Origin: Tillus elongatus
Lineage: Eukaryota; Arthropoda; Insecta; Coleoptera; Cleridae
Assembly: GCA_964006375.1 (NCBI GenBank)
Contig: OZ023270.1
Coordinates: 53,038,820 to 53,102,819 of the forward strand
DNA: 64,000 nt
Reading direction: 5' to 3'
Shown here one piece after another: positions 61,448 through 64,000 of the stretch. A program made the position numbers and the translations under genes. Below the pieces are notes generated by a model. The model was not told the DNA's origin. It did no database searches and saw only the letters and a program-made list of their open reading frames with translations. Each line of letters opens with the position of its first letter. Within the stretch, counting starts at the first letter, position 1.

Positions 61448-64000
61448 TCTTTTTTTTTTACAATTACAATGGTTTTAAAAATTTTAACTTTAAACTCAAA
61501 AAGTGTTAGAAGTGAAATAAAATGGTTTGCATTTCAGTCCTTCTTGGAGTTAGTGCGACCAGACATTATCTGCTTGCAAGAGACTAATACTCTTGGAAAC
61601 CCATGTCCCCTTCTAACCTCTAACTATACATATTTTTTAACCCTGTTCAGGAAGATTATTCTGGTACTGGTATTTAGGTGTAAGAAATAATTTATCGGTG
61701 CAGATAATCGGCCATGATGTACTGTAAGCGGGCTACTTGCAGCGGCTTGCCGTCGAGTTTGACGGTGGCAGCGTCTTCCACTTAGGTTGTATATATTTGC
61801 CTCACGATATAGAGACAGCTCTAAGCGTTATCACTCGATTATAAAATGTAATCCAACAAGTTTCTTTGAGTCAAGAATTGGGGGACTTTAATTGCACATT
61901 AAACCCAGATATAGATAGGCTTCATTCCAGGGAGAGAAATATTACAGTCTCAAGAAACTTAAAAGTTATTTCGCGGTTTTCATTTAAAGATGTCTGGATG
62001 TTAATGCAGCCATTACATATTCAAGGTTTCACATTTTATACTGAAACGTCCGCCTTTAGAATTGACAGAATATACTGTTCTGATGCTCTGCAAGACTACT
62101 GTGTTAGTGCTAAACTATTACCTTCATTTTCAGATCATTTAGCTTTATCTATCCACTTGCGACTATATTCGAAAACAATACTATCTCCTGTGTGGAAATT
62201 CGATAATTTGTTGTTGAGAGATGGAAATTACCTGGAGACTGTCAGAACATAAAACAACACTAAAAGACTTCTGCCTACAGTAGACTATATTAAATGGTGG
62301 GAAAATTTCAAGCAAGATATTTGTCAGGTTACGATTCAATATGAAAAACAAGAGACAGAACGATATATATATATCGATTAAAACTATTGCAAAACTATTT
62401 AGAAATTTCCCTCAGAGGTTCTATTTCTGTTGATAACCTTGACATTCTGAGAATTAATAAAGAAGTTAGGGACATATATATGCAGAATTCCGAAAGAAAG
62501 ATGAATACGATTGGTATGTAGGAAATATTACAAGCTGATCGGCCTACTGCAAAAAGACTGCTACCAGTTTTGGACAAGAAAATTTTTCTTTCCAAAATAA
62601 CTGTAAATAATGTAACTTATGATGATCCACAAGCAATGTGTCGTTTGGTAAGATCCCATTTTGAAGCAATTTATAATGGACAACTGAACGAAGTAAATGT
62701 AAATAGTGAATTATTTCAAGACTTACCAACCCTAGATAACTGCACGAGAGATTTAATAGGCAACACACTGTCTGAGGAGGAACTAACGATTGCGTTAAAC
62801 CAACTTAATAAAAACAAGGCAGCTGGAATCGATGGCCTAACTTCAGAGTTTTATATCGCCTTTTGGGATGATATTAAGTATAATTTTAAGATGATGGTGG
62901 AGCAATCAAATCATAGAGCACTTTTACCAGTCACTTTAAGAACAGCACTAGTTACGTTACTGTCTAAAAAAGGCGATCCAACTGACTTAAATAACTGGCG
63001 ACCCGTTTCAGTTATGACAACGGACTACAAAATCATTGCAAAAAGTCTTGCCAATCGATTATCACAAGTAATTAATATTTTGATTCATACTGATGAAAGT
63101 TATTCGGTTTCAGGAAGATCTATATTTGACAGCCTCCACTTATACAGGGATCTAATTTGCCACATTAATAGAGCAAGCGATTAAGCGTTTATCGTTGCCC
63201 TTGATCAGAAAAACGCTTTTGACAGGATCGGACACGCTTATCTGTTTCACCTTTTGGAGGTTTACAATATAAGTCCAAAAATAACAGGGTACATAAAGTT
63301 GTTGTATATCAACGTTCAAAGTCTATTTCGAGTCTCGCAATACCTAACTTCGCCTATAACTGTTACGGGAGGAATACGACAGGGATGTCCTCTCTCAGGA
63401 ATACTTTTTATATTAAGTATTGAACCGTTGTTAAATCTGTTACGTAAATACATACATGGATATAAATTACCTCTAAGCTGCGACGATATTTACCTGAAGG
63501 CAACTGCGTATGCTGACGATGTAAATGTCGTGATGACGGAACTTGCAGAAATGCAAGAATTATTTAGATGTTATGATGTTTACTCTGTCAATTCCGGAGC
63601 CATGTTAAATTTACATAAATCTAGAGGATACTGGCTGGGTAGTTTAAAAAGGCATTGTTTAAAGCCGTACAATATGGAATGGTCATCTGGTTCCATTAAG
63701 ATTTTAGGGATAACTTTTGCTAACAACTTTGATGTAATTGGCACCGGAAATCTACAAAACCTCTACTCACTCATAGAACATTGTGGTAGAAAATGGAAGA
63801 GTACATTGATTTCTTTATCATGATAGTAAATCAGTTTATTGCACCAAGATTGTGGTACACTTTGCTAGTGTTGCCACTACCAGATTCCGATCTATGTATA
63901 TTACAAAATTTGCTGTTTAAAATTTTCTGGGGTGATCGCAAGCACTGGGTAACAGAAAAACATCTATGTCTTCGAATTAGCCGTGGCAGCTTGGGATTGG
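61448..64000 (+). pseudogene. ORF2 of an L1/Tx1-clade LINE (endonuclease and RT), runs off window
   Basis: Starts MVLKILTLNSKSVRSEIKWF, the first strand of an AP endonuclease, with LVRPDIICLQET (Glu) at about 61550. It then changes frame several times: LGDFNCTLNPDIDRLHSRER (about 61880), TAFRIDRIYCSD-type YCSDALQDY and SFSDHLALSIHL, the SDH motif (about 62130). RT: KAAGIDGLTSEFY (62815), NWRPVSVMTTDYKIIAKSLA (62990), a stop at 63182-63184, FIVALDQKNAFDRI (63188), GGIRQGCPLSGILF (63370), ATAYADDVNVV (63500) and SIKILGITFANN. The tail (LWYTLLVLPLPDSDL, near 63850) continues past the edge. The DQKNAFDR and MTTDYKIIAK wording favours the Tx1 branch of L1. It is non-functional here. Confidence 0.85.

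Overview
The window reads as intergenic or intronic DNA of an insect-like arthropod: it is very AT-rich, packed with transposable elements, and carries insect-type TTAGG repeats. The evidence is a set of TE classes typical of insect genomes (RNase H-bearing LINEs, a CR1/jockey-type LINE, an L1/Tx1-clade LINE, a Penelope-like element with a GIY-YIG domain, a Ty3/gypsy element, mariner-like transposases, a hAT element and 3-bp-TSD MITEs), a TAGGT/TTAGG tract at 10155-10182, and about twenty long (TA)n arrays. No complete host gene is visible. Two short plus-strand open segments with good splice signals (36128-36338 and 49206-49402) are the only candidates for host exons; the first faintly resembles the N-terminus of a chemosensory (gustatory-type) receptor. 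I cannot name the species.

Layout. 0-15 kb: a 5'-truncated RNase H LINE (957-2282) sits inside a CTGT-containing repeat. Several foldback repeats follow, then a minus-strand RNase H LINE ending in CCTAA repeats (10183-12026) and a second decayed RNase H LINE (about 12380-15030). 15-25 kb: a GC-rich 251-bp MITE with a visible empty site, a mariner-like transposase split by a 1.6-kb hAT element with a perfect 8-bp target duplication, two (TA)n-bearing repeats, a four-copy array of 225-bp units, and a second mariner-like transposase split by a 177-bp MITE. 25-36 kb: (TA)n-bearing repeats, an RT remnant, a mariner remnant and a 2.8-kb element with about 300-bp terminal inverted repeats. 36-47 kb: possible host exon 1, two copies of a palindromic foldback flanking a Penelope 3' end, a 1.4-kb palindrome, gag and LINE fragments, a 3.2-kb LINE inserted in a second Penelope copy, and rearranged foldbacks. 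47-53 kb: largely unique DNA, a second candidate exon, and more repeat copies.

53-64 kb is the best preserved part. An L1/Tx1-type LINE (ORF1 from 53165, ORF2 from 61448 to the window edge) has a (TA)n tract between its two ORFs, and a 6.58-kb Ty3/gypsy retrotransposon (54695-61277) has landed in that tract. The gypsy element appears complete: LTRs of 741 and 742 bp with two visible differences, a TATA box plus TCAGT initiator, AATAAA, a tRNA-Leu-type primer binding site, gag, pol (protease, RT, RNase H, integrase, GPY/F) and a polypurine tract. Gag and pol overlap in the -1 frame, and the overlap holds a GGGAAAC heptamer, a 6-nt spacer and an 11-bp hairpin with a possible pseudoknot, a textbook arrangement for -1 ribosomal frameshifting.

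A recurring theme is one repeat family (about 13 full or partial copies) in which a (TA)n or (CA)n array always sits at the same internal position, between two conserved blocks. This arrangement resembles Helentron-associated DINE-1/HINE elements. It explains many of the microsatellites, which in turn act as insertion sites for other elements.
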